Positions 35,182 to 49,110 of a DNA stretch of 55,559 nt are shown piece by piece (position 1 is the first letter of the stretch; every line of letters starts with the position of its first letter). The notes under the pieces were generated by a model, which saw only the letters and a program-made list of their open reading frames with translations, was not told where the DNA came from and searched no databases. The DNA comes from Parachlamydiales bacterium (GTDB taxonomy: Bacteria > Chlamydiota > Chlamydiia > Chlamydiales > Rhabdochlamydiaceae). The DNA lies in contig CANJJB010000004.1 in the NCBI GenBank assembly GCA_947474635.1, positions 1 through 55,559 on the forward strand. The letters run 5' to 3'. The position numbers were made by a program, and so were the translations under genes.

Positions 35182-35574
35182 TTAACGTTTGGAGAACTGA
35201 GAACGCTTACGAGCTTTAACAAAGCCGTATTTCTTACGTTCTTTCTTACGGGGATCGCGTGTGAGGAAGCCGGCAGCTTTGAGATCGCCTTTGCGGGTCT
35301 CATCTTCTTGAAGAAGAGCTCTTGCAATGCCTAAACGGACTGCAATCACTTGAGCTTCGATTCCGCCACCTTTAACGCGTACGATCATGTCGTATTTGTC
35401 AGGTGTTGATGTCTTGATAACAGGGGATAAAATAGATGCTCTTTGGATAAGGAGAGGAAAATATTCATCAAACTTACGATCGTTAACGGAGATGACCCCT
35501 TTTCCTTGTCTTAGGCGAACGGATGCAACTGCTGTCTTGCGTCTTCCTGTGCCGATTTTTTCTTCGATTGCCAT
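35182..35574 (-). CDS. rpsI: 30S ribosomal protein S9
   Basis: 130 residues, standard length. [14 protein letters not shown] at the N-terminus, [23 protein letters not shown] in the middle and the basic tail ending QFSKR, which reaches the P-site tRNA, identify S9. It follows rplM by about 20 bp, the universal rplM-rpsI order. Confidence 0.97.
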   Translation of the reverse strand: MAIEEKIGTGRRKTAVASVRLRQGKGVISVNDRKFDEYFPLLIQRASILSPVIKTSTPDKYDMIVRVKGGGIEAQVIAVRLGIARALLQEDETRKGDLKAAGFLTRDPRKKERKKYGFVKARKRSQFSKR

Positions 35575-35593
35575 AACTTTTTACCCGTGTTAA

Positions 35594-36040
35594 TTAAATA
35601 TTCAAAAGAATAGGATTTTGTGCTTCCATGTCGTGCTGCTCTCCTGCGAAAATACGTAATTTTCTCAGTTGGTGTTCAGTATGTCTTGTTTGCGGCATCA
35701 TCCCTTCGATAGCATGACGAAGAATATAGTCAGGCTTTCTTGCTTTCATAACGCGAAAAGGAACTTCTCTAAGACCGCTCATAGCACCTGTATGGTAGCG
35801 ATAGATTTTTTGGGCCTCTTTGGCTCCAGTGACTTTAATTTTGCTGGCATTGATGATGATAACACCATCTCCAGAGTCTACGTGAGCTGTGAAGGCAACT
35901 TTATGTTTGCCTCTTAAGATATTAGCTACTTCTGAAGCAAATCTACCGAGAGTTTTGCCTTCTGCATTTAAAATAAACCAACGTCTATCAGCTAATGCTT
36001 CTTCTTTTGTCAGGAGTGTTGTCTTGTTCTTTTGTCTCAT
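35594..36040 (-). CDS. rplM: 50S ribosomal protein L13
   Basis: 148 residues. WFILNAEGKTLGRFASEVANILRG and the late GMMPQTRHTEHQLRKLRIFAG are the L13 blocks (MLPKNxLGRxxxxxLKVYxG type). First gene of rplM-rpsI with a good promoter upstream. Confidence 0.97.
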   Translation of the reverse strand: MRQKNKTTLLTKEEALADRRWFILNAEGKTLGRFASEVANILRGKHKVAFTAHVDSGDGVIIINASKIKVTGAKEAQKIYRYHTGAMSGLREVPFRVMKARKPDYILRHAIEGMMPQTRHTEHQLRKLRIFAGEQHDMEAQNPILLNI

Positions 36041-36072
36041 AGGTGACTCGCTCTAAATGTTTACGAATGGGT

Positions 36073-36102
36073 AGCATACGATTTTTTTCTATTTTTTGCC
36101 AA
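36073..36102 (-). promoter_or_regulatory. Housekeeping-type promoter for rplM-rpsI
   Basis: On the minus strand TTGGCA (36102-36097), an 18-base A-rich spacer and TATGCT (36078-36073) lie 33 bp upstream of the rplM start. Confidence 0.6.
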
Positions 36103-36206
36103 CACTTTTGCGCGCTTCTTAATTAAAAAATAAATTTATCGTTTTTAGACCCTTGCCAAAAGAGAGTACCATACTCTATATTATGCAGCCATTACAGGTT
36201 ATGGTT

Positions 36207-37541
36207 ATGCGAGAGTTAAAAACTTTTTTTGTTCGTACGTATGGTTGCCAGATGAATGAGCTCGACTCAGAAATCATGGTAGGTCTTTTACAAAAAAGAG
36301 GCTTAGAGCGCATCCAAGATGAAAATGAAGCCGATCTTCTTCTCTTTAACACCTGCTCTATTAGGGACTTGGCTGAAAGAAAGGTGATGGGAAAAATTGG
36401 CAAATTGGGAACAAAGAAGAAGCGAGCTGTGATTGGAGTTACCGGCTGCATGGCGATGGCTAAAAAAGAAACTTTGTTCCGCAAACTCCCCCACATAGAC
36501 TTTGTTATCGGCACGAACAACATCTCAGACCTCAACGATGTCCTAGATGAAGTCCTCCTATCTGGCAGGCAAATGATCCGCACAGATGACCAGTTTGAGG
36601 AAAATCTCGACTATTTAGCTGCTAAAAGAGATGACCCTGTGAAGGCTTTTGTCTCTATTATCCGGGGATGCGATAAGTTTTGCACCTACTGCGTTGTTCC
36701 TTATACAAGGGGGCAAGAAGTCTCCCGCTCCCCTGAGAGTATCGAAGAGGAGTGCAGAAAGCTTGTAGATAGCGGCTATAAAGAAATAACTTTACTTGGA
36801 CAGAACGTCAATAGCTATGGGAAAGACAAGCCTGAATGGAGGTGCCTCTTCCATGACCTTCTCTATAGACTAGACAAGATCCCCGGCCTAGAAAGGGTCC
36901 GCTTTATGACGTCTCACCCCGTTGACATCACAGTCAACCTCATGGAGGCCATCCGCGATCTGCCTTCTGTGTGCGAGTTTGTTCACTTCCCCCTCCAAGC
37001 TGGCTCTAACCGCATCCTGAAGAAAATGCACAGACTCTACACCGTGGAACAGTACCTAGAAAAAGTCTCCCTCATCCGCAGCATTGTCCCCGATGTCACT
37101 TTAGGAACCGATATCATTGTTGGTTTCTCTACTGAGACAGAAGAGGATTTTCAAGAGACCTACAGACTATTTAAAGAGATCAGGTACTCAGTTGCCTTTA
37201 TCTTTGCCTACAGCGCGCGTAAAGGCACTCCTGCCTTTCGCTGGAAAGACGATGTTCCTGAAGAAGTAAAAAATGACAGACTCCAAAGGCTGCTTACCCT
37301 TCACAACGACATTTGCCAGGAAGATCGGCAAAATATGATCGGGCAAGAGGTCGAAGTTCTCATTGAGAAGTCAAGCCGCGAAGAAAGCTTTCTCAAAGGC
37401 AGAACAAGGTGCTGGAAAAATGTGATCCTAAAAGGCCCCGATAGTCTGATGGGAACCATACAGAAGGCAAAGGTGCATGGATATAATCATCAGACGCTGC
37501 TTACTGAGCTACAACCTACTAAAACGCTAGCTATCATTTAA
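36207..37541 (+). CDS. miaB: tRNA-2-methylthio-N6-dimethylallyladenosine synthase MiaB
   Basis: 444 residues from ATG 36207, matching the family length; upstream in-frame ATGs at 36183 and 36201 exist, and AGG eight bases before 36207 supports it. KTFFVRTYGCQMNELDSE and FNTCSIRDLAE form the N-terminal cluster-binding domain. GCDKFCTYCVVPYTRG is the radical-SAM CxxxCxxC loop. A C-terminal TRAM domain follows (IGQEVEVLIEKSS). It adds the methylthio group to i6A37 of tRNAs reading UNN codons. Confidence 0.95.
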   Translation: MRELKTFFVRTYGCQMNELDSEIMVGLLQKRGLERIQDENEADLLLFNTCSIRDLAERKVMGKIGKLGTKKKRAVIGVTGCMAMAKKETLFRKLPHIDFVIGTNNISDLNDVLDEVLLSGRQMIRTDDQFEENLDYLAAKRDDPVKAFVSIIRGCDKFCTYCVVPYTRGQEVSRSPESIEEECRKLVDSGYKEITLLGQNVNSYGKDKPEWRCLFHDLLYRLDKIPGLERVRFMTSHPVDITVNLMEAIRDLPSVCEFVHFPLQAGSNRILKKMHRLYTVEQYLEKVSLIRSIVPDVTLGTDIIVGFSTETEEDFQETYRLFKEIRYSVAFIFAYSARKGTPAFRWKDDVPEEVKNDRLQRLLTLHNDICQEDRQNMIGQEVEVLIEKSSREESFLKGRTRCWKNVILKGPDSLMGTIQKAKVHGYNHQTLLTELQPTKTLAII

Positions 37542-37585
37542 ATATTTGTGGTACAATCGCTGCAAACTTTTGAAGGAGTATCAAA

Positions 37586-38368
37586 ATGAGCATAGCATTT
37601 AGGGTGGTTGATTCAATGCCTGATAAAGGCGTCTATCCCATAAATCTCACCGCACAACTCTTGAATGGCCTGCGCGTAGACAATATCATTTTTAAACATG
37701 CCGGCATACTATGCCCCCTTTTTCAAACTCCCGCGCTATCTTTTGCAGGTATAAAAAAATATGTGATCACGGCTGTGCCCTTTCTGCAACAGAATTGGAG
37801 TAAGCTCTTAGCTTACACGGGTGTTGCTACCTGTGTTAGAGAGATGGTAATTCCCAAATATGCAGCTTCTTTGTTCGGAAGAATAGCGGTCGATCCCCGC
37901 TTGCAAATAGAGAAAAATAGCTTATTGGGTAAAGTTCGGGTAATTTTAACTGCTGCGGCAATTTGTGGTGTAACATGGGTAGCAAATCGATGCATTACCA
38001 CATCAACTTCTTTTTTTGTTGGTAGGCATGCAGCACCGTGGATGGCTATCGGTGTACACGCAGCTGTTTTTTTTATACATAAGTGTGCTGTAGAAAAATT
38101 ATCATTCTCTCAGAACAATAAGAGCTTCTTACTCAACATAGACGATACGTTTAAAAGTTTACTAGGCGTCAAGCAGAACGTTTTCCAAGGGGGCTGGACT
38201 GGCATTACACGCTTTGAAAAGCTCAACGCTATCACTGACCTTTGTTTTTCCGTAGCTCTGCTGTTTAAGCCTTTTGTTAATCGAAACCCACTGTGGGTAA
38301 ACGCTGCTCTCATACCACTAACAGCGGTTAATCGGCAAGTTATACTCCGATTTTTCTGCCCTAAATGA
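37586..38368 (+). CDS. Inc-like membrane protein of unknown function (paralogue A)
   Basis: 260 residues, start set by GAAGGAG seven bases upstream. The central stretch (VRVILTAAAICGVTWVANRC, then HAAPWMAIGVHAAVFFIH) is a pair of closely spaced hydrophobic helices, the bilobed arrangement typical of chlamydial inclusion membrane proteins. It shares NRC...S.SFF..H.APW and NPLWVNAALIPL..VNR with the gene at 38582, so the two are diverged tandem paralogues. No known family. Localisation in the inclusion membrane is an inference. Confidence 0.65.
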   Translation: MSIAFRVVDSMPDKGVYPINLTAQLLNGLRVDNIIFKHAGILCPLFQTPALSFAGIKKYVITAVPFLQQNWSKLLAYTGVATCVREMVIPKYAASLFGRIAVDPRLQIEKNSLLGKVRVILTAAAICGVTWVANRCITTSTSFFVGRHAAPWMAIGVHAAVFFIHKCAVEKLSFSQNNKSFLLNIDDTFKSLLGVKQNVFQGGWTGITRFEKLNAITDLCFSVALLFKPFVNRNPLWVNAALIPLTAVNRQVILRFFCPK

Positions 38369-38581
38369 TTGCTAAGAAGAAAACAGTGCCTTCAAGGAAA
38401 GCTGGCTGTGGGCAGCTTCTGTATAGTTTTGGGTTTCTTTTGCAAGGTAGGTTTTTCCCACAAGGCGCCTTCCATAGACAGCAAAATGTCACACACACCT
38501 ATTAAATTAAATTTATTTATACGCCTTTAAAAATAAGGTGCGTTTTGATACAGTAGCTCCAGATTTTTGAAGGAGCAACAA

Positions 38582-43514
<4,933 letters not shown>

Positions 43515-43546
43515 ACGCCAAAATGTATCAAATTGGGATATTAATG

Positions 43547-44539
43547 CTAAGCCTCAAAACGATCGAGGTAAAGAACTTTTCCTGCTTCTACAAAAAGAGG
43601 ATCTTTGGCTAAATGCCGTTTTCCTTTTTCTCTGAGAGAGTATTTCACTCTAAATGACTTTAAAACATGTTGCAGATGGAAAGAGATCTCTCTTGTCTCT
43701 TTAGGGTGTATCATCACTTTAGCAAGTAGCTTCTTTGACCACTCAAGGCTTATGATATCTCCTTTTAGGGTTGTAACATGAACCATTCTTCCTTCATGGA
43801 ACTCCGGTGGAAGGCAAGGGAGGAAATAAAAGAGGTCTTTTTCTTCTTTGAAAAAAAGTGCCCTGATTAAGAGAGCGCCCTCTGTTAAAAGAATGAGCGG
43901 CGAGCCTTGAGTGGCCTCGCAAGAAGGAATAATACCCTGATGATCATCATCTACAAGTCTTGGCACTAAAAGGCTTTTAAAACCCGCAAGAAATAGTTTT
44001 GTAAAATGAGAAACGACCTCTAGCTTAGGACACTCTGCAAGGAGAGAAGCTGCACCTTCTTTTGTCTCGGGTGTGCTCGGGGTGATTTGTCCAAGTTTTA
44101 ACCAGATAGGAAAAATCTCTTTTAGGTCACGTCTTCTATGGACGAGCTCCCAATCCAGCTTTTTATGCATCCCCAAAGAGAGCCTCTCTTGTGATGGGCT
44201 CCCTTGCTTCCAGGATACTGGCAAAATCTCTTCCCTTTTTTCTTTTTCAAAAAAAATAGAAATACCAGATTCCACCATCGAGATAAAATATCTTATATAT
44301 CCACCGGCTGCATGGCCAAAAACCTCAACCCTCAACTTTTCTAAATTTAATTGGACGGTAAAATCAAGGATAGGCCCTTGAATATTTAGGGATAGTTCCT
44401 TTTCCTCTTGCGATACTAGGCTCTGAAACCGCAGCTTTGTCGGAAAGGCCTGCACCTGCCAGTCGCTACCTGGAATGAGGCATGTCGTTCCTGGCAGATG
44501 GGAGCAAGGGAAAAGCTTCTGTGCTATTGTTATTTTCAT
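43547..44539 (-). CDS. Conserved protein upstream of glgB, with a GH95-like C-terminal region
   Basis: 330 residues from ATG 44539; a longer TTG frame reaching 44602 is unlikely. The C-terminal part (LFYFLPCLPPEFHEGRM.. TTLKGDIISLEWSKKLL) resembles the C-terminal beta-sandwich seen after the catalytic barrel in GH95/GH65-type enzymes, but no catalytic barrel is visible. A Chlamydia gene of unknown function occupies the same place next to glgB. A role in glycogen handling is inferred from position only. Confidence 0.6.
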   Translation of the reverse strand: MKITIAQKLFPCSHLPGTTCLIPGSDWQVQAFPTKLRFQSLVSQEEKELSLNIQGPILDFTVQLNLEKLRVEVFGHAAGGYIRYFISMVESGISIFFEKEKREEILPVSWKQGSPSQERLSLGMHKKLDWELVHRRRDLKEIFPIWLKLGQITPSTPETKEGAASLLAECPKLEVVSHFTKLFLAGFKSLLVPRLVDDDHQGIIPSCEATQGSPLILLTEGALLIRALFFKEEKDLFYFLPCLPPEFHEGRMVHVTTLKGDIISLEWSKKLLAKVMIHPKETREISFHLQHVLKSFRVKYSLREKGKRHLAKDPLFVEAGKVLYLDRFEA

Positions 44540-44588
44540 AGATAAAGAGCCTAGGGGTAAGAAGCTTTTTTTACAATAGCTTTTGCAG

Positions 44589-45026
44589 TTAAACAATGCC
44601 AACGCGGATACAGCGAGGTTGACAAGGATTAACAGCTATGAGCAATTCCTCATATTTTTCCAGAGTAACACTAAGGCGTCCCCTTTCGTACTGAGCATAG
44701 GCATTGGGTGATTTGGATCCGAGTCGTTTTGATACTTCTCTGACAGTAGAATTGCTCTTTTCTCGCTGTTTGATCAACGAAAGAGATAATAAAATCTTTG
44801 TATCCTTGGCTGTAAGACCCACGCTACCCCCTTCTCGAAGAAAAGCCTTTACACCCAGTTTTTTTCCTGCTTTATCTTCAAAATAGCATTCAATAAGCCC
44901 GGTAACGGCGTCTTCGATCATTCGCAGAGCATCTTTTTTTGATTTACCTTGAGTCATTGCATCTAATATAGGGATCTCGACAAGCCAAAACTTTCCATCT
45001 TTCCAAATTCTACCTTCTAATTCCAT
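44589..45026 (-). CDS. hicB: HicB-type antitoxin with HTH domain
   Basis: 145 residues. An N-terminal HicB fold (WLVEIPILDAMTQGKSKKDALRMIEDAV) is followed by an Xre-like HTH (STVREVSKRLGSKSPNAYAQYERGRLS). HicB neutralises the RNase HicA and binds its own operator. The gene starts seven bases after the (frameshifted) hicA gene, the usual order. The antitoxin frame is intact although its toxin is broken. Confidence 0.85.
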   Translation of the reverse strand: MELEGRIWKDGKFWLVEIPILDAMTQGKSKKDALRMIEDAVTGLIECYFEDKAGKKLGVKAFLREGGSVGLTAKDTKILLSLSLIKQREKSNSTVREVSKRLGSKSPNAYAQYERGRLSVTLEKYEELLIAVNPCQPRCIRVGIV

Positions 45027-45033
45027 AAACCCC

Positions 45034-45218
45034 TCACTTCTTGGGTGGATTGTTTCTAGCCGTTTTTAGAATCTTTTTCGCCAGCATTTCTTTTATCTCG
45101 TTATGCCTTGGAACAGATTCATGAACCTGACATTTGTCCAGTAATCATGGTTACCCCCATGCCTTTTGAAATACCAACCAAGCTTTCTTAGCTCCCTTTC
45201 GAGCTCGACTTTTTTCAT
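45034..45218 (-). pseudogene. hicA: hicA toxin gene with a single-base frameshift
   Basis: From ATG 45218 the frame reads MKKVELERELRKLGWYFKRH then GGNHDYWTN, the HicA start with its catalytic His in RHGGNHD. After WTN it runs out of frame to an early stop. In the neighbouring frame it continues VHESVPRHNEIKEMLAKKIL then KTARNNPPKK and a stop at 45034-45036, just before hicB. The region is 185 bp long, one short of a multiple of three. One deleted base near 45150 explains it. Sequencing error is possible. Confidence 0.8.
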
Positions 45219-45298
45219 TAGCCACTACCTTCATTGTGCATAAATATATATACAAATTCAAATTTATTTCAATAATAAATTTTTAGTCGTTGTAAAGA

Positions 45299-46672
45299 TT
45301 GGGAAAAAATTCTGATAGTCTTCTTTTGCAATTGAAAGGAATCCTTCAAAAGAATTACAGTGTTACACAATATTTTTCCTCGCAAAAAACAAAATTAAAG
45401 GAACTCTTAGTGCCAACAATCCAAGACCTTCCTCGTATCTACTCTACTTATATCAACTCTGACTACTGTCCTTCCTTCTCAACAGTTGTAAAAACAGTCG
45501 CAGTGATTGCGGGCGCTGTTTTAGGTTGGCGCTATGCGCCGAAGTTCACCCTAACTTGCCTAACTGGTACAGCACTGTATTCTGGTGTCTGGCGCTCTTC
45601 CCCGCCGCCTTCTGTTACCATAATGCCCCCTAAAGTAGAGTCGATAGATGAACTTCCCGAAATAACTCCTGTAGAACCTACCGATGCCCCTATCCCAGTC
45701 CCTTCTGAATTTACAACTCTACAAGATGTGAACCTATGGATAGAAGATTATGTAAAAAACCCAAGTGCACCAAAAGAGTTACTCCCTGTACTTACCTTTT
45801 TATGTCACTGCTCTCCAAAAGATTTTAACATCTTGGATTGGAAGCCTCCTATTCCTGGATCTAAACATTTTGCAAAAGCCCTACAAGAACGCCCTGATTA
45901 TCTTGAACCTCTCCAAAAGTATGTCATGAGTAAACATCCTGAGGCTGCTGCTCTAGCTTTCCAACAAGTGGAAACAATGTTCGGCAAACAGGCGCTATCA
46001 GCGGAAGAAACTGCTCAAAAAGAAGCCTTCTTTGCTTCGATAAATTCAGGCGCACAAGATGAGAACCTGTCTGATGTATGTTTAAGCGTGATAAAGGAGG
46101 TCAAAAAAGGCTTGGACCCTGCTTTTAAAGCTGAGGTAGAGTACATGACTACTGTACTTTTCTTAAGTGCCGCCCTACACAAAACCCCTTCTTTAATAGC
46201 AAGCGTAGCATCAAAGCTTCAACCTCTTGAACAATCTGAAGAAGCTTTCAAAAATAAATCTCTCAGAATATTTATACTTAGAGTCTTGTCTCTTTCTAAA
46301 TATACTCAATTTGATGACGTGTTAAAAAATATCAACCCTGAAAAATTCGAAAATAGTAAGAAAACTATATTTAACAAACCACATCCTCTCAATCAAATCG
46401 AATTAGGTGACCATTCTTATGGACACTTTCTAGCCTGTACGCAATGGTATAAAGCCACAAAAGAAAAACAATATGTTGGGTTAATACAACATCTATACAC
46501 TCAAGCTACGACCCCTCTTAGGCTGTCTAACTTTATAGATTATCTGAATCTTATGGATGGTGAGACAAACTTTAACCTGAGCTTACTGAAAAACTTCATC
46601 ACTCTAGAAATTAAGGCCTCAAACTGCCTTAATATAGAAGATGGAACGCAACTGCATGATTTTTTTAGTTAA
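45299..46672 (+). CDS. Unknown protein with bilobed hydrophobic region (paralogue of the next gene)
   Basis: 457 residues. The only usable start is TTG 45299: an in-frame stop lies two codons upstream and no ATG occurs for over 300 bp; no Shine-Dalgarno is visible, so the true start may differ. A bilobed hydrophobic stretch (FSTVVKTVAVIAGAVLGWRY, FTLTCLTGTALYSGVW) at residues about 60-100 is Inc-like. It is followed by a Pro-rich linker and a helical domain. WKPPIPGSKHFAKALQE and the later LFLSAALHK match blocks in the next gene. Family unknown. Confidence 0.6.
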   Translation: MGKNSDSLLLQLKGILQKNYSVTQYFSSQKTKLKELLVPTIQDLPRIYSTYINSDYCPSFSTVVKTVAVIAGAVLGWRYAPKFTLTCLTGTALYSGVWRSSPPPSVTIMPPKVESIDELPEITPVEPTDAPIPVPSEFTTLQDVNLWIEDYVKNPSAPKELLPVLTFLCHCSPKDFNILDWKPPIPGSKHFAKALQERPDYLEPLQKYVMSKHPEAAALAFQQVETMFGKQALSAEETAQKEAFFASINSGAQDENLSDVCLSVIKEVKKGLDPAFKAEVEYMTTVLFLSAALHKTPSLIASVASKLQPLEQSEEAFKNKSLRIFILRVLSLSKYTQFDDVLKNINPEKFENSKKTIFNKPHPLNQIELGDHSYGHFLACTQWYKATKEKQYVGLIQHLYTQATTPLRLSNFIDYLNLMDGETNFNLSLLKNFITLEIKASNCLNIEDGTQLHDFFS

Positions 46673-46782
46673 TAAAAACTCGAGCGCCACGCAGTATATT
46701 TAAAAAAAATTGCATGTTGCATAGAATGCTTTAGGAGAGCTAAGCTTCGCCAAAAAAAATGACTCTGTATATTAGGAACCAT

Positions 46783-47637
46783 ATGGAAGCTCTGCATCGA
46801 CATGCATCTCTTATGCACCATACACCTGCAAATCCTTTCTCACAGCCTGAAGAACCTATCACAATGCTTAGTGCATCTTTGGTGGAAAAATTACAGATAT
46901 GTGCTCCAGATCAAGCAATTGAACCTATTTTCATGAGTTTACTTGCCAAAATATATCAAGAGAAACCAAAAGAGATGGATGTAATGCAGTGGGTGCCTCC
47001 TGTTGTAGGATCTCCAAGATTTATGGATGCACTGAAAGACAAAGTATGCGTAAATGCATCTACTGTACAATCCCTTTGGGAAAAGCGTTACCAAGAAAAT
47101 AGTCCTATCTATCAAACCGATGCGCAATTTACATCCTTATACGATAAAGAATGTGAGATCATAGGATCGATTTTTTATGTAAGCGCCCTTTTAGATAATT
47201 GCCCCCAGCTCTCTTCTGTGCTCATGGAAAAGCTTAAAAAAGATCCTTCTGACGAGGAAAACTTCAGAACGTTTCTATTAGAAATACTGTGGTTATCTAA
47301 AAATCCAGAAGGAGCCATCTACGCATGTGAGCATCATACAAAACTGCAAAAGGCTGTTCATCCTCTTACTAAACAAGAAAAAACTGATGTAAAGGCTATA
47401 CCCCTTTATATTTTTGCACATGCCCTATGGTATGACACTACTTGCAAGCCGCAGCTTGTGCAACTAAAAGGCACCATGCTTCACCACTCAGCCTCTCTTG
47501 TAAAGAGTCTACAAACTGCATGTCAAGAAGCGGATGATTCTCAGATAGAGAGTCTCTTTGCTAACTGTTTACTCAGTGAATATATTAACGCAATTGTAGA
47601 TGAACCACTCAGCAGTAGAAAACCATCTGACTTTTAA
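46783..47637 (+). CDS. Unknown helical protein (paralogue of the preceding gene's C-terminal domain)
   Basis: 284 residues from ATG 46783, chosen because AGGA lies five bases upstream; ATG 46759 is the alternative. WVPPVVGSPRFMDALKD, IFYVSALLDNCP and LYIFAHALWYD match WKPPIPGSKHFAKALQE, LFLSAALHKTP and FLACTQWYK in the upstream gene. The membrane region of that gene is missing here. No known family. Followed 12 bp later by the third gene of the cluster. Confidence 0.6.
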   Translation: MEALHRHASLMHHTPANPFSQPEEPITMLSASLVEKLQICAPDQAIEPIFMSLLAKIYQEKPKEMDVMQWVPPVVGSPRFMDALKDKVCVNASTVQSLWEKRYQENSPIYQTDAQFTSLYDKECEIIGSIFYVSALLDNCPQLSSVLMEKLKKDPSDEENFRTFLLEILWLSKNPEGAIYACEHHTKLQKAVHPLTKQEKTDVKAIPLYIFAHALWYDTTCKPQLVQLKGTMLHHSASLVKSLQTACQEADDSQIESLFANCLLSEYINAIVDEPLSSRKPSDF

Positions 47638-47649
47638 AAAGGAGATTAT

Positions 47650-49110
47650 ATGGAAAAAATAGAGGCCGCTCCGAGTACTCAAACGCCCCCTGCAAATCCT
47701 TCTAAAAAAGCTCTAAAAAAAGCTGCTGCGGCTGTTGCTAAAGCGCTAACTCCACAAGCTGCTTTTCCTATGCCTATTGCTAAAAAAGACATTTTAAGTG
47801 AGCACCATATCCTTGAGTGGAGACGCGATTTTAGGACACGTCGTAATTTCGATATGCTCATCAAAGTCATCGACTTTTTCTATCCTGCCCATATCCTTGC
47901 ACGTCTTGGCAAGCAGCCGATAAACATGCATATAACTAAGGAAACTCTGAGCAATCTTTGCTTTACACTCGCTGTTGCAAAAGCTTTTGTAAAAGAAGGC
48001 CAGCCCATGCCCAGTAAAATCATAGATTTTATTCACAATTTTTCTAAAATGAATGGGCAGCTGCCGATCTTTCCTATTAGCTGTTTATATGGAGAGCTCG
48101 AAGTAGAACAAAATGATGAAGCTGTAGATCAGTTAATCTTTGTGGTTAGATTTGGGAAGATTTCTCCAGATACACACCTAGTATTTCCTACTGAAGCAAG
48201 AACTCTTGCCTTCAGATCTTTAGCCCTTTTAGCTCATAGGTTCCCTGATGTAAGAGAAAGGATTCTTCATCATATGGAACATTGCACGTTTAATTATTTA
48301 GACGCATTAACCTTGGAGTACACCCCCGAGAATCTGATCGCTGTAAAAACACTCATCTGCAGCGTGCAGTGGACAAATGAGTCAGATCATCCTTTAGCAC
48401 AAAAACTTAAAATAGAAGCTCTTACTCTATTACAAAATACCGCAGCAACCCCTATGTGGTTAGAAATTTTTACGGGTGTCTTTGAAAGAATACGGGAAGA
48501 TGAAGAAATATCACCGCTAATTCTAGAAATCTTTGCTCACTCTATTATACATACGCATTGGCTTGCGCAAACAACGTTTGGGAAAAAACTTTTAGAAACG
48601 TATCAAAAAGATCCCCTTGCTTTTCTTACTGAATTAAAAAAAATCCATAAAAAAGAAAATGGATCTGCTTTTGGCACACATACATTCGATTTGTCTAGCC
48701 CTCCGGATCAATTATTTTATGATCTTTTTCTTGTATGGAGTTTTATGGCAGTATCAGATGATCATGACGAATCCATTTATCGCATCAACTGCACCATTAA
48801 AATTACCCAGCACTTCATAAAGCTCTCAGCGCAAGAAGATCAAAAAGCTTTCATCTTCTCACTCTTAGAAGTTCTTTTTTTCATGGAAGATCCATACGAC
48901 AAGCGCCTTGAAAAAATACGAAAAAAAATTTCTACAATCTTAGAAGAGAACCTAGCCACAAGCGCTCCCTTACTAGAATATACAATAAAAAAACTATACG
49001 GAGACCCCTTTAACAATCAGAAAGAGAAATGGGCGCCTCTTATAGAAAAATTATGGGCCCTGAGAAAAAAGATACCTCCTGCCAAAGTAGAGCATCCAAA
49101 GGCCTCCTAG
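47650..49110 (+). CDS. Unknown helical-repeat-like protein
   Basis: 486 residues with a strong Shine-Dalgarno (AAAAAGGAG) before the ATG. The first 45 residues are Ala/Pro/Lys-rich and probably disordered (PPANPSKKALKKAAAAVAKA). The rest is a series of amphipathic helices (EARTLAFRSLALLAHRFPDV, KIEALTLLQNTAATPMWLEI) reminiscent of HEAT-type repeats. There is no membrane segment and no catalytic motif. Its last 60 bases overlap the convergent EamA gene. A scaffold or effector role is possible but unsupported. Confidence 0.6.
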   Translation: MEKIEAAPSTQTPPANPSKKALKKAAAAVAKALTPQAAFPMPIAKKDILSEHHILEWRRDFRTRRNFDMLIKVIDFFYPAHILARLGKQPINMHITKETLSNLCFTLAVAKAFVKEGQPMPSKIIDFIHNFSKMNGQLPIFPISCLYGELEVEQNDEAVDQLIFVVRFGKISPDTHLVFPTEARTLAFRSLALLAHRFPDVRERILHHMEHCTFNYLDALTLEYTPENLIAVKTLICSVQWTNESDHPLAQKLKIEALTLLQNTAATPMWLEIFTGVFERIREDEEISPLILEIFAHSIIHTHWLAQTTFGKKLLETYQKDPLAFLTELKKIHKKENGSAFGTHTFDLSSPPDQLFYDLFLVWSFMAVSDDHDESIYRINCTIKITQHFIKLSAQEDQKAFIFSLLEVLFFMEDPYDKRLEKIRKKISTILEENLATSAPLLEYTIKKLYGDPFNNQKEKWAPLIEKLWALRKKIPPAKVEHPKAS

